The notes below the pieces were generated by a model, which was not told the origin of the DNA, did no database searches, and worked only from the letters and a program-made list of their open reading frames with translations. Made by a program: the position numbers and the translations under genes. Of a stretch of DNA of 60,254 bases, positions 1 through 8,806 are shown piece by piece. Position 1 is the first letter of the stretch. Each line of letters begins with the position of its first letter. Source of the DNA: a bacterium OM1 bin76 (GTDB taxonomy: Bacteria > Actinomycetota > Acidimicrobiia > Spongiisociales > ZC4RG35); assembly GCA_002238785.1 (NCBI GenBank), contig MPNA01000019.1:1-60254 (forward strand), written 5' to 3'.

Positions 1-79
1 CCTCTCCAAAGCTGCCAACGTTTCCAACCAGCAGCTTGGAAGGGGCCCTACCCGACAACAGGTATTTACCCCCAGGAGG

Positions 80-121
80 TGGGGAATTTCAGTGATCGAG
101 ACTGGGGAATTTCAGTGATCG
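80..121. repeat. Two 19-bp direct repeats, probable IS21-family terminus
   Basis: The 19-mer tggggaatttcagtgatcg occurs at 80-98 and again at 103-121, a 23-bp period. IS21-family elements carry short multiple repeats of this general kind at their ends, next to istB. The repeats abut the truncated 5' end of a decayed gene, which suggests that an insertion removed its beginning. No transposase is visible in the 80 bases to the left, so the family assignment is an inference from memory of similar termini. Confidence 0.45.
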
Positions 122-747
122 CCAACACTTGCAGTCGAGGATGCTCCTGACGTCTATGCAACATTGAGCAGGAACCTGAGAAGGACCGGTTTTGCCGTCG
201 GCCAACCCAGTTACCAATGGAGCCGTGAGGTAGATGGAATAACGGTGAAGGTAGAGTTTCTCTGCGATACCGATAAGGTTGAGGCTGGGAGGATCTACAG
301 ACCCGGACAAGGCACAGGCTCGGGATTCGCTGCGTGCAACATACCCGGAGCGCAACTTGTGACTCGGGATTTCATCATAGTCGAAGTGGAAGCGGAGCGG
401 CTAGATAACGGCGGCCTGTCAAAGGTGAACCTTCGAGTCGCGGGTATCTTGGCCTACGTTGTCCTCAAAGTCCTGGCGTTTCAAGACAGGCATGGCAACA
501 AAGATGCCTACGATCTCATTTACACCCTGGTGAATTACCCCGGTGGCGGGCCCCCTGCCGCGGCTCGTGCCGCTGCAACCAGCCCTGTGCGACGTGATCC
601 ACAAATCGTGACGGGCCACAGGCCTATGCCCAGTTTCTAGCCGACCATAGAAACGCTCCGGGTAGCCCACAGCTTCGAAACACTGCGGTAGAAGCAATCA
701 GGCAGTTTCTTGTCGGCAATCGTGGTGGTTGCCTAACCGTCGACTGA
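119..747 (+). pseudogene. Decayed nucleotidyltransferase-like (AbiEii-type) gene
   Basis: An open frame runs from 119 (TTG at 164 is the first usable start) to a stop at 640. It contains a region resembling nucleotidyltransferase-fold proteins of the AbiEii type: VKVEFLC, a GRIYRP segment, and VLKVLAFQDRHGNKDAYDL, whose KDAYDL core is typical of the family. The natural C-terminus is found in another frame, from about 602 to the TGA at 745-747, reading GPQAYAQFLADHRNAP. A frameshift or small deletion near 595-605 therefore separates the two parts. The 5' end is missing and is replaced by IS-like repeats. I judge it a broken cargo or toxin-antitoxin-type gene; the function is inferred from family resemblance only. 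Confidence 0.5.
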
Positions 748-819
748 CATAACTCGTGCCCCAAACCAAAGCCTTGCAGGGCCCCCCTTCCACCGCAAGC
801 GGGATAGGAGAGGATTTTT

Positions 820-1671
820 CTAACTCTTGGGCAGGTCGTACACCTGGGCGGTGTAGGCCCCGTCCACCACGAGGTTGACCCCGCTCACGTAGCGGGCATC
901 ATCGGATGCCAGGTACAGGAAGGCGGAAGCGATGTCGTCTACGGCCGCCAGTCGGTTCATGGGCACCACCGGGAAGCCTTCCGCCCTCCACTTGTCCATC
1001 AATTCTGCGCCGGCGATATCCACGGACTGCTGGGTGTCGGCCGGTCCGGGACTGACGCAATTGGCCCGGATATTCCACGGCGCCAGTTCCACCGCGATGG
1101 CTTTGGCCAGTGAGATGATCGCCGCCTTGGCCACGCAGTAGGCGGTGAAATTCCGTCCGTGTCCCAAAGCGCTGATGGAGGACGTGAACAGAATCACCCC
1201 ACCACCCGTCTCTTTCATGGCCTGCGCCGCCCGCTGGGAAAGGGTGAAGTAGGCGTCGAGGTTCACCGACATCACCCGCCGCCAGTCATCGTCGCTCATC
1301 TCGATGAAGGGCACCTGCACCCAAGCCGCCGCGTTGGAGATCAACACATCCAGCCGTGAGTCGACCGCCAGGGCCTGCTCAATCGCATCCTGGCATCCGG
1401 CGGTCTCACCCAGGTCAACACAGATCGGAACCGGGTTGGCGCCGAGTTCAGCTATCACGGGCGCCACGGCCTCCAATCGATCAGGGCGTCGATCCACCAG
1501 ATAAAGGTTGGCCGCTCCCTCGGCGGCGAAACGCTCCGCTGTGCGGCGTCCGAACCCGCTACCCGCTCCGGTGACAAACACGTTCTTCCCCGTGAATCGG
1601 ACCCCCGAAGATGAACTCGGGGCTTGCCCGCCGACGGGTGTTTTGGGATGGTGCCTGATACTGCGAGACAT
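820..1671 (-). CDS. SDR-family NAD(P)-dependent oxidoreductase
   Basis: A 283-residue short-chain dehydrogenase. The Rossmann glycine motif TGAGSGFG lies at residues 34-41, SNAAA (the usual NNAG position) at 112-116, the catalytic serine in TSSIS around 164-165, and the YxxxK pair at Y178/K182. The C-terminal RYVSGVNLVVDGAY is the usual classical-SDR ending. The ATG at 1671 is preceded by AAGGA and begins only one base after the upstream hydrolase stop, so the two genes are co-transcribed and translationally linked. About 27 residues precede the Rossmann strand, slightly long for the family. The substrate is unknown; its partner is a CocE-like ester/amide hydrolase, so it may oxidise an alcohol released by that enzyme (inference). 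Confidence 0.93.
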   Translation of the reverse strand: MSRSIRHHPKTPVGGQAPSSSSGVRFTGKNVFVTGAGSGFGRRTAERFAAEGAANLYLVDRRPDRLEAVAPVIAELGANPVPICVDLGETAGCQDAIEQALAVDSRLDVLISNAAAWVQVPFIEMSDDDWRRVMSVNLDAYFTLSQRAAQAMKETGGGVILFTSSISALGHGRNFTAYCVAKAAIISLAKAIAVELAPWNIRANCVSPGPADTQQSVDIAGAELMDKWRAEGFPVVPMNRLAAVDDIASAFLYLASDDARYVSGVNLVVDGAYTAQVYDLPKS

Positions 1672-1672
1672 C

Positions 1673-3406
1673 TTATCCTTCCAGGATGGGGAGAGTGATG
1701 CGGGTTGGGTGGGATATGTTGTGCAGCACGGTTTGGGTGGCAGGCATTCCGGCGGTGGAGGGCTCAGTGAACAGGGGCCCGCCGGTGTTCATGTTACGGT
1801 CCCACTGGGGAAAATCCGAGCTCCCCAAGACCAGTCGCAGCCGGTGTCCAGGCTTCACTATCGCCGCCACCGGCCCCAGGTCGATGGTGTACTCATAGAC
1901 GCGGTCCGGCTGGATAGGGGTGGGGTCAGACACCGACTCCCGGTAACGCGCCCGGATGATTCCCTCCTGGAGGTTGATGGAGACGCCTTCGGCGTCCACC
2001 GCACACAACCGGGCGGTCCAGTCGGTGTCCGCGGCGGTGGTGGCAGCCCACAGGGTGACCGTTACATCTCCCATCAGCGTCATCTCCCGTGAGAGGGGGT
2101 CGGAGGTGTAAACCAAGACCATTCGGGACGTCTCGGAAGCATGCTGGTCGGCGGGCCCCATCGGAGTGATCGTGTCGAAGCAGCAGGAGTGTCCACCCTG
2201 GCTGGGAGAGGGAAGGGCCGGATCGTAGACGTACAGGTCTGCAGGCTCCTCTCCGGGTCCTTGGGGGCTCAAAACCCCATCGCCGTACTTGGAGTTGGCC
2301 CGGCCTCCCGAGTGGATAAACCAGTCCTGGTATGCAACTCCTGAGGCGGGCCAGTCATCGTAGTGTCTCCATCCTCCGTTGTACAGGTGGACGGTCACCG
2401 GACTGTCCAGGACCCCGGTGTCCTTGCCCTTGATCATCTGATCGAACCATCGCACGTGCCAATCGTCAATACTGATCGTGTCGGGCGGGCGACCCTCTGA
2501 CGCCCCTTGGGGGCTCCAGGGCATGTGGGTCCAAGGTCCCAGCAGCAGTTTCTGGCTGCTGCGGGCGGTCTCGTCGCCGGCTTCGGCTCGCAGACCCGAG
2601 AAGTTGCGCACCGTGCCGGAGACGAAGACGTCGTACAGACCTCCCACATGCAAAGCGGGGACGGTTATCCGGCTGTAGTCCTCGTCGATCGACCACCTCT
2701 TCCAGTAGTCGTCGTAGGTGCAATGCTCAAGCCAATCGTAGAACCAGGGGGCGTATCCGTCGGAAAGCGGAGGGTATTCCCGAAGAGGGGTAAACCAATA
2801 CCACCCGGGCGCCTCACCCAGAGAGGTCCCCAGCGCTTCGAAGGAGGCACGATCTCCGGATCGCTGGGCAGTGTCCAATGCCAGCAGATTGGCCCAGTAG
2901 AGGATGAACGCCAAAGAGAGAGCGCCGCCGTTGTAGGTCCATCCCTCGTAATACTGGGAGGCGGTGAAGGCGGGGGCGATGGCAGTGAGGCTGGGCGGAC
3001 GCTTCACCGCAGCCAGCATCTGGGTCGCTCCCACATAGGAAAACCCCCACATGCCCACCCGACCATCGGATCCTGGGAGCCGCGCTGCCCACTCGACAGT
3101 GTCATACCCGTCCGAGGACTCGTACAGATAGGGGTAGAACTCACCTTCGGAGGTCGCCCTGCCACGGGAGTCCTGGACCACCACCACATATCCGGCAGAG
3201 GCGTACCAGATGGGGTGAGCATGGCCGAAGGGCATGGTGGCGTTGCGCTTGTCGTAGGGAGAACGCATCAGCAGCACCGGCAGCGAGGCAGAGGTCTTCG
3301 GGCGATAGACATCCGCGTAGAGGGTGGTTCCGTCTCGCATCCGGGCCGCAACGTCCCGCTCCACAGTGACGTCCGGAACTCCCGGCCAGGGCCTTGGACC
3401 GCTCAT
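1673..3406 (-). CDS. CocE/NonD-family alpha/beta hydrolase (S15 peptidase-like)
   Basis: A 577-residue protein of the cocaine-esterase/X-Pro dipeptidyl-peptidase (S15) family. The early motif RDGTTLYADVYRP, the nucleophile elbow GFSYVG with S123, the GLYDVFVSGT segment carrying the likely catalytic Asp, and LGPWTHMPW with the catalytic His are all present. The C-terminal third is the jelly-roll domain seen in CocE, and length matches the family. The start ATG at 3406 has AAGGAG about 8 nt upstream. It is first in a two-gene unit with the SDR gene. Such enzymes hydrolyse esters, amides or acylated amino compounds, probably in the cytoplasm because no signal peptide is seen. The exact substrate cannot be read from sequence. 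Confidence 0.92.
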   Translation of the reverse strand: MSGPRPWPGVPDVTVERDVAARMRDGTTLYADVYRPKTSASLPVLLMRSPYDKRNATMPFGHAHPIWYASAGYVVVVQDSRGRATSEGEFYPYLYESSDGYDTVEWAARLPGSDGRVGMWGFSYVGATQMLAAVKRPPSLTAIAPAFTASQYYEGWTYNGGALSLAFILYWANLLALDTAQRSGDRASFEALGTSLGEAPGWYWFTPLREYPPLSDGYAPWFYDWLEHCTYDDYWKRWSIDEDYSRITVPALHVGGLYDVFVSGTVRNFSGLRAEAGDETARSSQKLLLGPWTHMPWSPQGASEGRPPDTISIDDWHVRWFDQMIKGKDTGVLDSPVTVHLYNGGWRHYDDWPASGVAYQDWFIHSGGRANSKYGDGVLSPQGPGEEPADLYVYDPALPSPSQGGHSCCFDTITPMGPADQHASETSRMVLVYTSDPLSREMTLMGDVTVTLWAATTAADTDWTARLCAVDAEGVSINLQEGIIRARYRESVSDPTPIQPDRVYEYTIDLGPVAAIVKPGHRLRLVLGSSDFPQWDRNMNTGGPLFTEPSTAGMPATQTVLHNISHPTRITLPILEG

Positions 3407-3442
3407 TGAGGATTCTCCTTTTCGCCTGATAGCATCCCCTGG

Positions 3443-4174
3443 GTGGGCAATCTCGCCGCCCTGGGTTTTGCTGCCGTCGCGGCAGTAGTCTCAACCGCCG
3501 CCACCTTGGACCTTGCCCGTGACCTGCGCCGGCGCCCGCGACCGCACCTGTCAGCCTACACGACGGGAATGGCCATGTTCTCCCTGGCGGTCTGGGCTCT
3601 ATTCTCTGCCTTGGGCTGGGGATGGCACGGGTTCACCTATCGAGTGTTCTTCCTGTTCGGCGCAGTTCTCAACATCCCGTTTCTGGCACTGGGATCGGTC
3701 TTCCTCTCGGTGGGCCGCCGAGCCGGCCACATCATGACGGTGGGCCTGTTCGGCTTCTCCGCCATGGCAACCACCCTGGTGAGCGTCACGCCTTTTCACC
3801 GGGCCCTGCCCGAGGGTGGAATCCCCTCCGACATCTTCCCATCCATTGCGGAGGCGGGGTTCGGCCCACGTCTGCTGGCTGCGGTCGCCGGAGGCATGGG
3901 AACGTTGGTGCTCGTGACTGCCGCTCTGTGGGGGGCTGTCCGGTTTCGCAAGTCCAATCGGAGGCGGGCGTTGGCGAACCTTGTAATTGTGGCCGGAGTC
4001 CTGGCGGCTGCCACCGGAGGCACCATCTTGGGGTTTCTCAACGAATCTTCCTCCTTCTCGGTCTCTCTCCTGGCGGCGGCGTCCCTTATCTGGTGGGGAT
4101 ACCGCTTGTCAGCAACCCGAGTTACCGGCGCCGACCCGATTAGCGGGACAGTTCCGCCCTCAATCTCGGGGTAA
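3443..4174 (+). CDS. Seven-TM integral membrane protein, function unknown
   Basis: A 243-residue hydrophobic protein starting at GTG 3443, divergent from the CocE-like gene with only 36 bp between the starts. About seven membrane segments are visible, with short basic loops (DLARDLRRRPRPH near residue 30, VRFRKSNRRR near 175) that suggest orientation. No catalytic motif was recognised. Its 3' end overlaps the convergent MFS gene by 35 bp, so the last residues are encoded opposite the MFS C-terminus. I treat it as real because the hydrophobic pattern is continuous and the reading frame fills the available gap. Confidence 0.72.
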   Translation: MGNLAALGFAAVAAVVSTAATLDLARDLRRRPRPHLSAYTTGMAMFSLAVWALFSALGWGWHGFTYRVFFLFGAVLNIPFLALGSVFLSVGRRAGHIMTVGLFGFSAMATTLVSVTPFHRALPEGGIPSDIFPSIAEAGFGPRLLAAVAGGMGTLVLVTAALWGAVRFRKSNRRRALANLVIVAGVLAAATGGTILGFLNESSSFSVSLLAAASLIWWGYRLSATRVTGADPISGTVPPSISG

Positions 4175-5384
4175 CAAGTACCAACAGGACGATCGCTAAG
4201 GGAGGTCCCGCCGCCACCAGATTGATAAGACCGTAACCGATGGAGTTCATCAGGATTCCCGTCACCACGCTTCCCACCATCACCATGGTCCAGATCGCCG
4301 AGTCCGCCCATCCCTCCACCACCTGGCGGACGTCGGCAGGTGCAGCAGCGAACAACATGGAACTACCCGCTATAAAGGAGAAACTCCAACCCAGTCCCAG
4401 CAGAAACAACCCGGCGTTCAACATCCAGTATCCCTCATAGGGCGCGGTCCCGGAGAGGTACAGCGAGGTCCATGTCAATGTGGCGCCAATCGCCAGAGCA
4501 GTCAGATTTCCGATGCGGTCAACGATCCTTCCCACCAACGGGGCGAAAGCGAACATCCCCACCGCATGGAAGGAAAAGACAATCCCCACGATGTTCAAGC
4601 CATACCCCGCGTCTTCGATGCGAAGGGGCGTGGCGGTCATCACCAACACCATCGCCCCCTGGGCGCACAGCAAAGCCAGAATGGACAATTGCACTGAGGG
4701 TCGCATGAGGGCGGCACCCACCGACCCTCCAGGGCCGGCCCTGGGCGTAACCTCCGCCTTCACCGCCACCGTTGAGGGATCAGGACGCAGTCCCACCAAG
4801 AAGGTGAACCACGAGAGAAGAAAGGCCACCACTGCCAAGAGGAAAGCACCGGCGTACGGGGTGCCCATCGTGCCCTCCACAATCTTGCCGACGCCATCCA
4901 CGAGATTGGCTCCCAACAGCGATCCGGCAGTGCCCGACCACACCAGCACTCCCACCGCCTTTCCCCTGGTCTCATCATCGGACAACTCAGCCGCGGCGTA
5001 CCGGGCCAAATGGATGGCGCCCACCCCCATGCCAACGAACACCGCTCCGCCCACCAGCATCCAATACCGATCCCAGACCACCCCTGCCAACTCCAATGCG
5101 GCACCCATGGCTGACACCGGAGGTCCCATCACCATAATGAATCGGCGACCGCGCCGCGCGCTCAACCGTCCCAGCAGGTTGGTGCCCAGAGCCTGACCCA
5201 GCGCCCCCGCGGCCAGGGGAAGCCCGGCAAGGGTGGTCGACCCGGTCAGGGAACGGGCCGCCACGGTGGCGACTGTCAGGGTGGACACGAAAGCGATCCA
5301 GCCCAGCATCGCCCCCACAAAGAGCACAAAAACCAAACGACGCCGAACTGCAGTGAACTCGAGGTCGGTAACCTGACGCTTCAC
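4140..5384 (-). CDS. MFS transporter (copy 1 of a tandem pair)
   Basis: A 414-residue major facilitator protein with about twelve membrane segments. The N-terminal block WIAFVSTLTVATVAARSLTG and the loop 2-3 region LLGRLSARRGRR (MFS motif A-like) are clear. It is paralogous to the next MFS gene at 5536-6780: many blocks are near-identical, such as ATPLRIEDAGYGLNIVG and LGLGWSFSF, so the pair arose by tandem duplication. The ATG at 5384 aligns with the paralogue start. The substrate is unknown; the architecture suggests a drug or metabolite exporter driven by proton motive force. Confidence 0.92.
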   Translation of the reverse strand: MKRQVTDLEFTAVRRRLVFVLFVGAMLGWIAFVSTLTVATVAARSLTGSTTLAGLPLAAGALGQALGTNLLGRLSARRGRRFIMVMGPPVSAMGAALELAGVVWDRYWMLVGGAVFVGMGVGAIHLARYAAAELSDDETRGKAVGVLVWSGTAGSLLGANLVDGVGKIVEGTMGTPYAGAFLLAVVAFLLSWFTFLVGLRPDPSTVAVKAEVTPRAGPGGSVGAALMRPSVQLSILALLCAQGAMVLVMTATPLRIEDAGYGLNIVGIVFSFHAVGMFAFAPLVGRIVDRIGNLTALAIGATLTWTSLYLSGTAPYEGYWMLNAGLFLLGLGWSFSFIAGSSMLFAAAPADVRQVVEGWADSAIWTMVMVGSVVTGILMNSIGYGLINLVAAGPPLAIVLLVLVTPRLRAELSR

Positions 5385-5535
5385 TCCGCTCCGATTCTAT
5401 TGGCCAAGCAGTGCCCCGCCTCTGCGAGTCTCATTCCGGCGGCCCTCCCACTGCTCCCCGTCATGGATCCGAAGAAGTCGGCCAGCAGGGTGGGAACCCC
5501 GGTCAGGCTCGATGACAGCATGCTCCCGCGCCCGG

Positions 5536-6780
5536 TTAACCGGCAAGTTCGGTCCGAAGACGGGGAGCGAACGAGACCAGCAACCCGATTGCCAGCAAGA
5601 AACCCGCCGACACCAGATTCAAGAGTCCGAATCCGATGGCGCTCATGAGGACTCCTGCGGCGGCGCTGCCCGTCATAACCATGACGTGCACCACCGAATC
5701 CGCCCACCCCTCCACCACCTGGCGGATGTCTGCCGGCGCAGCGGCAAACAACATGGAACTGGCTGCCACGAAGGAAAAGCTCCAACCCAGGCCCAACAGG
5801 AACAACCCGGCGTTGAGCATCCCATACCCGTCAAACGGAGCAATCCCCGACAGGAGCAGAGATGCCAGGGTGACGACTAGTCCGATGCCCAGGACCGACA
5901 AATGGCCTACGCGGTCGACCAGTTTGCCCACCAATGGAGCGAAGACGAACATTCCCACGGTGTGGGTGGAGATCACCACTCCCACTATGTTCAGGCCGTA
6001 GCCGGCATCCTCAATTCGAAGCGGCGTGGCGGTCATCACGGTCACCATCACCACTTGGGCGGAGATCAAACCCAGAATCGCCACCTGCACGGCCGGAAAT
6101 CGCAACGCCGCGCCCACCGCGCCTCCCCGTCCGCCGGCGGGCGCCACCTGGGCCACCACAGCCACCTTGGAGGGATCCGGACGAAGCGCCAGCCAGAACA
6201 GCAGCCAGGTGAGAAGAAACGCCATTGCAGCCAGCAGGAAGGCGCCGGCATACGGCGAACCCAGGCTGCCCTCCACAATCCGGCCCACCCCTTCCACCAG
6301 ATTGGCCCCCACCACCGCCCCGAGGGCGCCGGACCAAACCAAGATTCCCATCGTCAATCCCCGGTGCTGCTCCTGGGCCAACTCGGCGGCGACGTACCGG
6401 GACAGGTGCTGGGAGCCCAGGCCAACCCCCACGAACACCGCCCCTGCCACCAACATCCAGTACCAACCCACTGCCACGCCGACCAGTTCCAAAACTGCTC
6501 CCAGAGCAGAGAGCGGCGGGCCCATCAGCATGATGTACCGACGCCCGCGGCTGGCGCTCAACCTCCCGAACAGGTTGGTGCCCAACGCCTGGCCGAGGGC
6601 GCCGGCCGCCAGGGGTATACCCGCCAAGATCGTTGAGCCGGTCAGAGAGCGAGCCGCCACCGTGGCCACGGTCAGGGTGGCGATGAAGCCGATCCATCCC
6701 AGGGTGGTACCCGTGAAGAGCACGTACAACAGACGACGCCGAAGTCCGGTGACATCTGGACCGGTAACCTGTTGCTTCAC
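5536..6780 (-). CDS. MFS transporter (copy 2 of a tandem pair)
   Basis: A 414-residue MFS protein paralogous to the preceding one and of equal length. I chose the GTG at 6780 (VKQQVTGPDVTG) because it aligns with MKRQVTDLEF of copy 1. A longer open frame up to 6921 would cover the start of mobA on the other strand. Twelve membrane segments and the motif A-like LFGRLSASRGRR are present. The two copies lie in the same orientation, separated by 151 bp, so they may be expressed together or have diverged in substrate. The close paralogy is visible directly; any drug-efflux role is inference. Confidence 0.9.
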   Translation of the reverse strand: MKQQVTGPDVTGLRRRLLYVLFTGTTLGWIGFIATLTVATVAARSLTGSTILAGIPLAAGALGQALGTNLFGRLSASRGRRYIMLMGPPLSALGAVLELVGVAVGWYWMLVAGAVFVGVGLGSQHLSRYVAAELAQEQHRGLTMGILVWSGALGAVVGANLVEGVGRIVEGSLGSPYAGAFLLAAMAFLLTWLLFWLALRPDPSKVAVVAQVAPAGGRGGAVGAALRFPAVQVAILGLISAQVVMVTVMTATPLRIEDAGYGLNIVGVVISTHTVGMFVFAPLVGKLVDRVGHLSVLGIGLVVTLASLLLSGIAPFDGYGMLNAGLFLLGLGWSFSFVAASSMLFAAAPADIRQVVEGWADSVVHVMVMTGSAAAGVLMSAIGFGLLNLVSAGFLLAIGLLVSFAPRLRTELAG

Positions 6781-6811
6781 TCCCTCGATTGTATTAGCGA
6801 CCCCCCCGACC

Positions 6812-7429
6812 TTGAACCCCGCTCCAGCTTCACCCCGATCCATCCCGAACCCGCCTTTTCTGGGAGTGATCTTGGCCGGTGGACGGTCCCGTCGGATGGG
6901 AAGAGACAAGGCGACGACCACTCTGGAGGGACGGACCCTGTTCGACTGGGTTTACACCGCGCTGTCGCAGGTTGTACCCGAAGTGGTGGTGGCAGGCCGG
7001 CAGGCAATCCAGGGAGTCCGGTCAATCCCCGACACCCTTGCGGGTGGGCGGGGACCCAGCGCCGGGATCATAACCGGCCTCATGGAGGCCAAGGGAAGGT
7101 CAATCCTGGTGGTAGCGGTCGACCAACCCTGGGTACGCCCTGCCACCCTGGCCGCCCTCCTCGATGTCCGGCCGCAACCCGCCACGCCCTTGGACGGGCG
7201 GTTTCAGGTCACCTGTTCCACCTATACACCCCGCTGCATTCCCATCCTGGAGGAAGCGGCTCGCAAAGAGGGATCCCTGCAGCCGGTCATTCCGCAGCTT
7301 GAGGGAACCGCCATCCCTCCGGAGCATTGGCGTTCCTGGGGTGAGGATGGCCGTTCCTGGTTCTCGGTGGACACTCCCGGGGATCTCCAAGAGGGCCGCA
7401 GCCGCTACGGCGCCCCTGGCGCCCGATAG
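6812..7429 (+). CDS. mobA: Molybdenum cofactor guanylyltransferase MobA
   Basis: About 205 residues. The nucleotidyltransferase signature LAGGRSRRMGRDK sits near the N-terminus, and VVAVDQPWVRP provides the metal-binding Asp region (usually DxPxL). The C-terminus contains WFSVDTPGDL, corresponding to the FxNxNTPxDL motif of MobA. It attaches GMP to molybdopterin to make the dinucleotide form of Moco. I propose TTG at 6812 as start; GTG at 6866 would leave almost no residues before the first strand and the frame has no ATG nearby. The gene is divergent from MFS copy 2 with 31 bp between starts. A molybdoenzyme candidate (sulfite-oxidase-like) lies at 24.0 kb, although that family normally uses the cofactor without the nucleotide. 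Confidence 0.85.
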   Translation: MNPAPASPRSIPNPPFLGVILAGGRSRRMGRDKATTTLEGRTLFDWVYTALSQVVPEVVVAGRQAIQGVRSIPDTLAGGRGPSAGIITGLMEAKGRSILVVAVDQPWVRPATLAALLDVRPQPATPLDGRFQVTCSTYTPRCIPILEEAARKEGSLQPVIPQLEGTAIPPEHWRSWGEDGRSWFSVDTPGDLQEGRSRYGAPGAR

Positions 7430-7509
7430 CGGGAATCAACCACCGGGCCACACTCCCCACAACCCCGCGCCAACACCGGTAGGAAATCCACACCGGACAA
7501 CGAGTCAGG

Positions 7510-8763
7510 CTAGGACTCCGGCGAGTCTCCTAGCAGACGGCCGGGATCGAGTTCGGCGTCCTTGAGGACAACCCACAGGTAGGGAGCCGCCACTGCTAAG
7601 GACAGGGCAGCAGCTACGTAGCTATAGCCGACTCCGGCCCATGCAGCCACCAATCCCCCCACCAAGGCGCCGATCGGAGTCGCTCCGTGACCGACGAAGA
7701 GAAAGCCTGCCATAACCCGTCCAAGTATTCGGTCCGGCACTCCCGCTTGCCGGTAGGAGATGGAGACGACAGCCGACTGGGCAGCAAACACCCCTGCGAC
7801 AGCCAGCCCAAGCCAACCGATCAGTGGAACGCTCGCACCCGCCACCATCAGGAAGCCAACTGCCGCCCCGAGCAATGAAGTCACACACATTTTGGCGCGG
7901 GAGAACTTCATGGCAACCCGGGGAGCGGCGATGTAGCCAAGAGCGAATCCGACAGCCAACGCGCTGATGGTGAGCCCGAAGCCGAGACCTGTTAGTTGGA
8001 AGCGGTCTTGGGCTATCAACACCAGGACGGACAAGGCGGCCCCGGTTGCAAAATGAAGGACCCCGGTTGCAACTACGAAGGCCCGCAACACTGAATCCCG
8101 CCACACCCACCGTAGACCTTCGATCGTTTCGGCCAGCAAGCCGCGGCTGGGGTGTTCTGAAACCTTCCGGGGAGCGCCCTTCGGGAGCCACAGAACGACG
8201 AGTGCGGCAGCCAGGAAGCTCAACGCGTCTACACCAAGGGGTGCCCAAGCTGCGAAGGCAAAGAGCCATCCGCCGAGTGGCGGCCCTACGAACCGATGAG
8301 CCAGGGTCTCGGCTCCAAACAGCCGACTGTTGGCAGTGTCCAACTGCACAGGCGTCACCAAAACGGGAACCAGAGCAAGACCGGCAGCATCAAAAAAGGT
8401 CTCACCGACTCCGACAACAAACAACAGGGCATACAAGGCAACGATCGAATCTCCCCCTCCGAAGACATAGAAGACCGCCGCCCCCAAGACTGCAGCCCGA
8501 CCCACTTCTGCCAGGACCATCGCACTACGGCGATCTACGCGGTCCACAATCGCTCCCGAGATAGGACCAATCAACAACCAGGGAAGGCCGGCGGCCACCA
8601 TGAGTCCACTGATCGCCACCGGGTTCCGGGTACTGGTTGCCACCAACAACGGCAACGCCGCAAGTAGCACCCCGTTTCCCACATTGGAGATCGTGTAGGC
8701 GGTCAGCAGCCCGTTGTACGAGGGACCCAGCCGCCTCATCGCGGCACGGCGCCATACCCGCAT
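7510..8763 (-). CDS. MFS transporter, EntS/enterobactin-exporter-like
   Basis: A 417-residue MFS protein with about twelve membrane segments, of the type often annotated EntS-like exporter. Diagnostic features are SGLMVAAGLPWLLIGPISGAIVDRVDRRS (with the motif A region GAIVDRVDRRSAM) and YRQAGVPDRILGRVMAG in the C-half, which is typical of this subfamily. The frame extends further 5', but that extension lacks hydrophobic segments and overlaps the ABC gene, so I chose ATG 8763. It lies 43 bp downstream of the ABC importer operon in the same direction and could be its last gene. The exported substrate is unknown. Confidence 0.9.
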   Translation of the reverse strand: MRVWRRAAMRRLGPSYNGLLTAYTISNVGNGVLLAALPLLVATSTRNPVAISGLMVAAGLPWLLIGPISGAIVDRVDRRSAMVLAEVGRAAVLGAAVFYVFGGGDSIVALYALLFVVGVGETFFDAAGLALVPVLVTPVQLDTANSRLFGAETLAHRFVGPPLGGWLFAFAAWAPLGVDALSFLAAALVVLWLPKGAPRKVSEHPSRGLLAETIEGLRWVWRDSVLRAFVVATGVLHFATGAALSVLVLIAQDRFQLTGLGFGLTISALAVGFALGYIAAPRVAMKFSRAKMCVTSLLGAAVGFLMVAGASVPLIGWLGLAVAGVFAAQSAVVSISYRQAGVPDRILGRVMAGFLFVGHGATPIGALVGGLVAAWAGVGYSYVAAALSLAVAAPYLWVVLKDAELDPGRLLGDSPES

Positions 8764-8806
8764 CGGATTCGACCGGACCTGTGATCGGCAAGACGCGACC
8801 GAGCGG

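Noticed and set aside
80-121. CRISPR-like repeats
   Set aside because: Only two copies with a 4-bp gap; this is not an array and fits an IS terminus better.
6781-6921. N-terminal extension of MFS copy 2
   Set aside because: The paralogue starts at the equivalent of 6780, and the extension overlaps mobA on the other strand.
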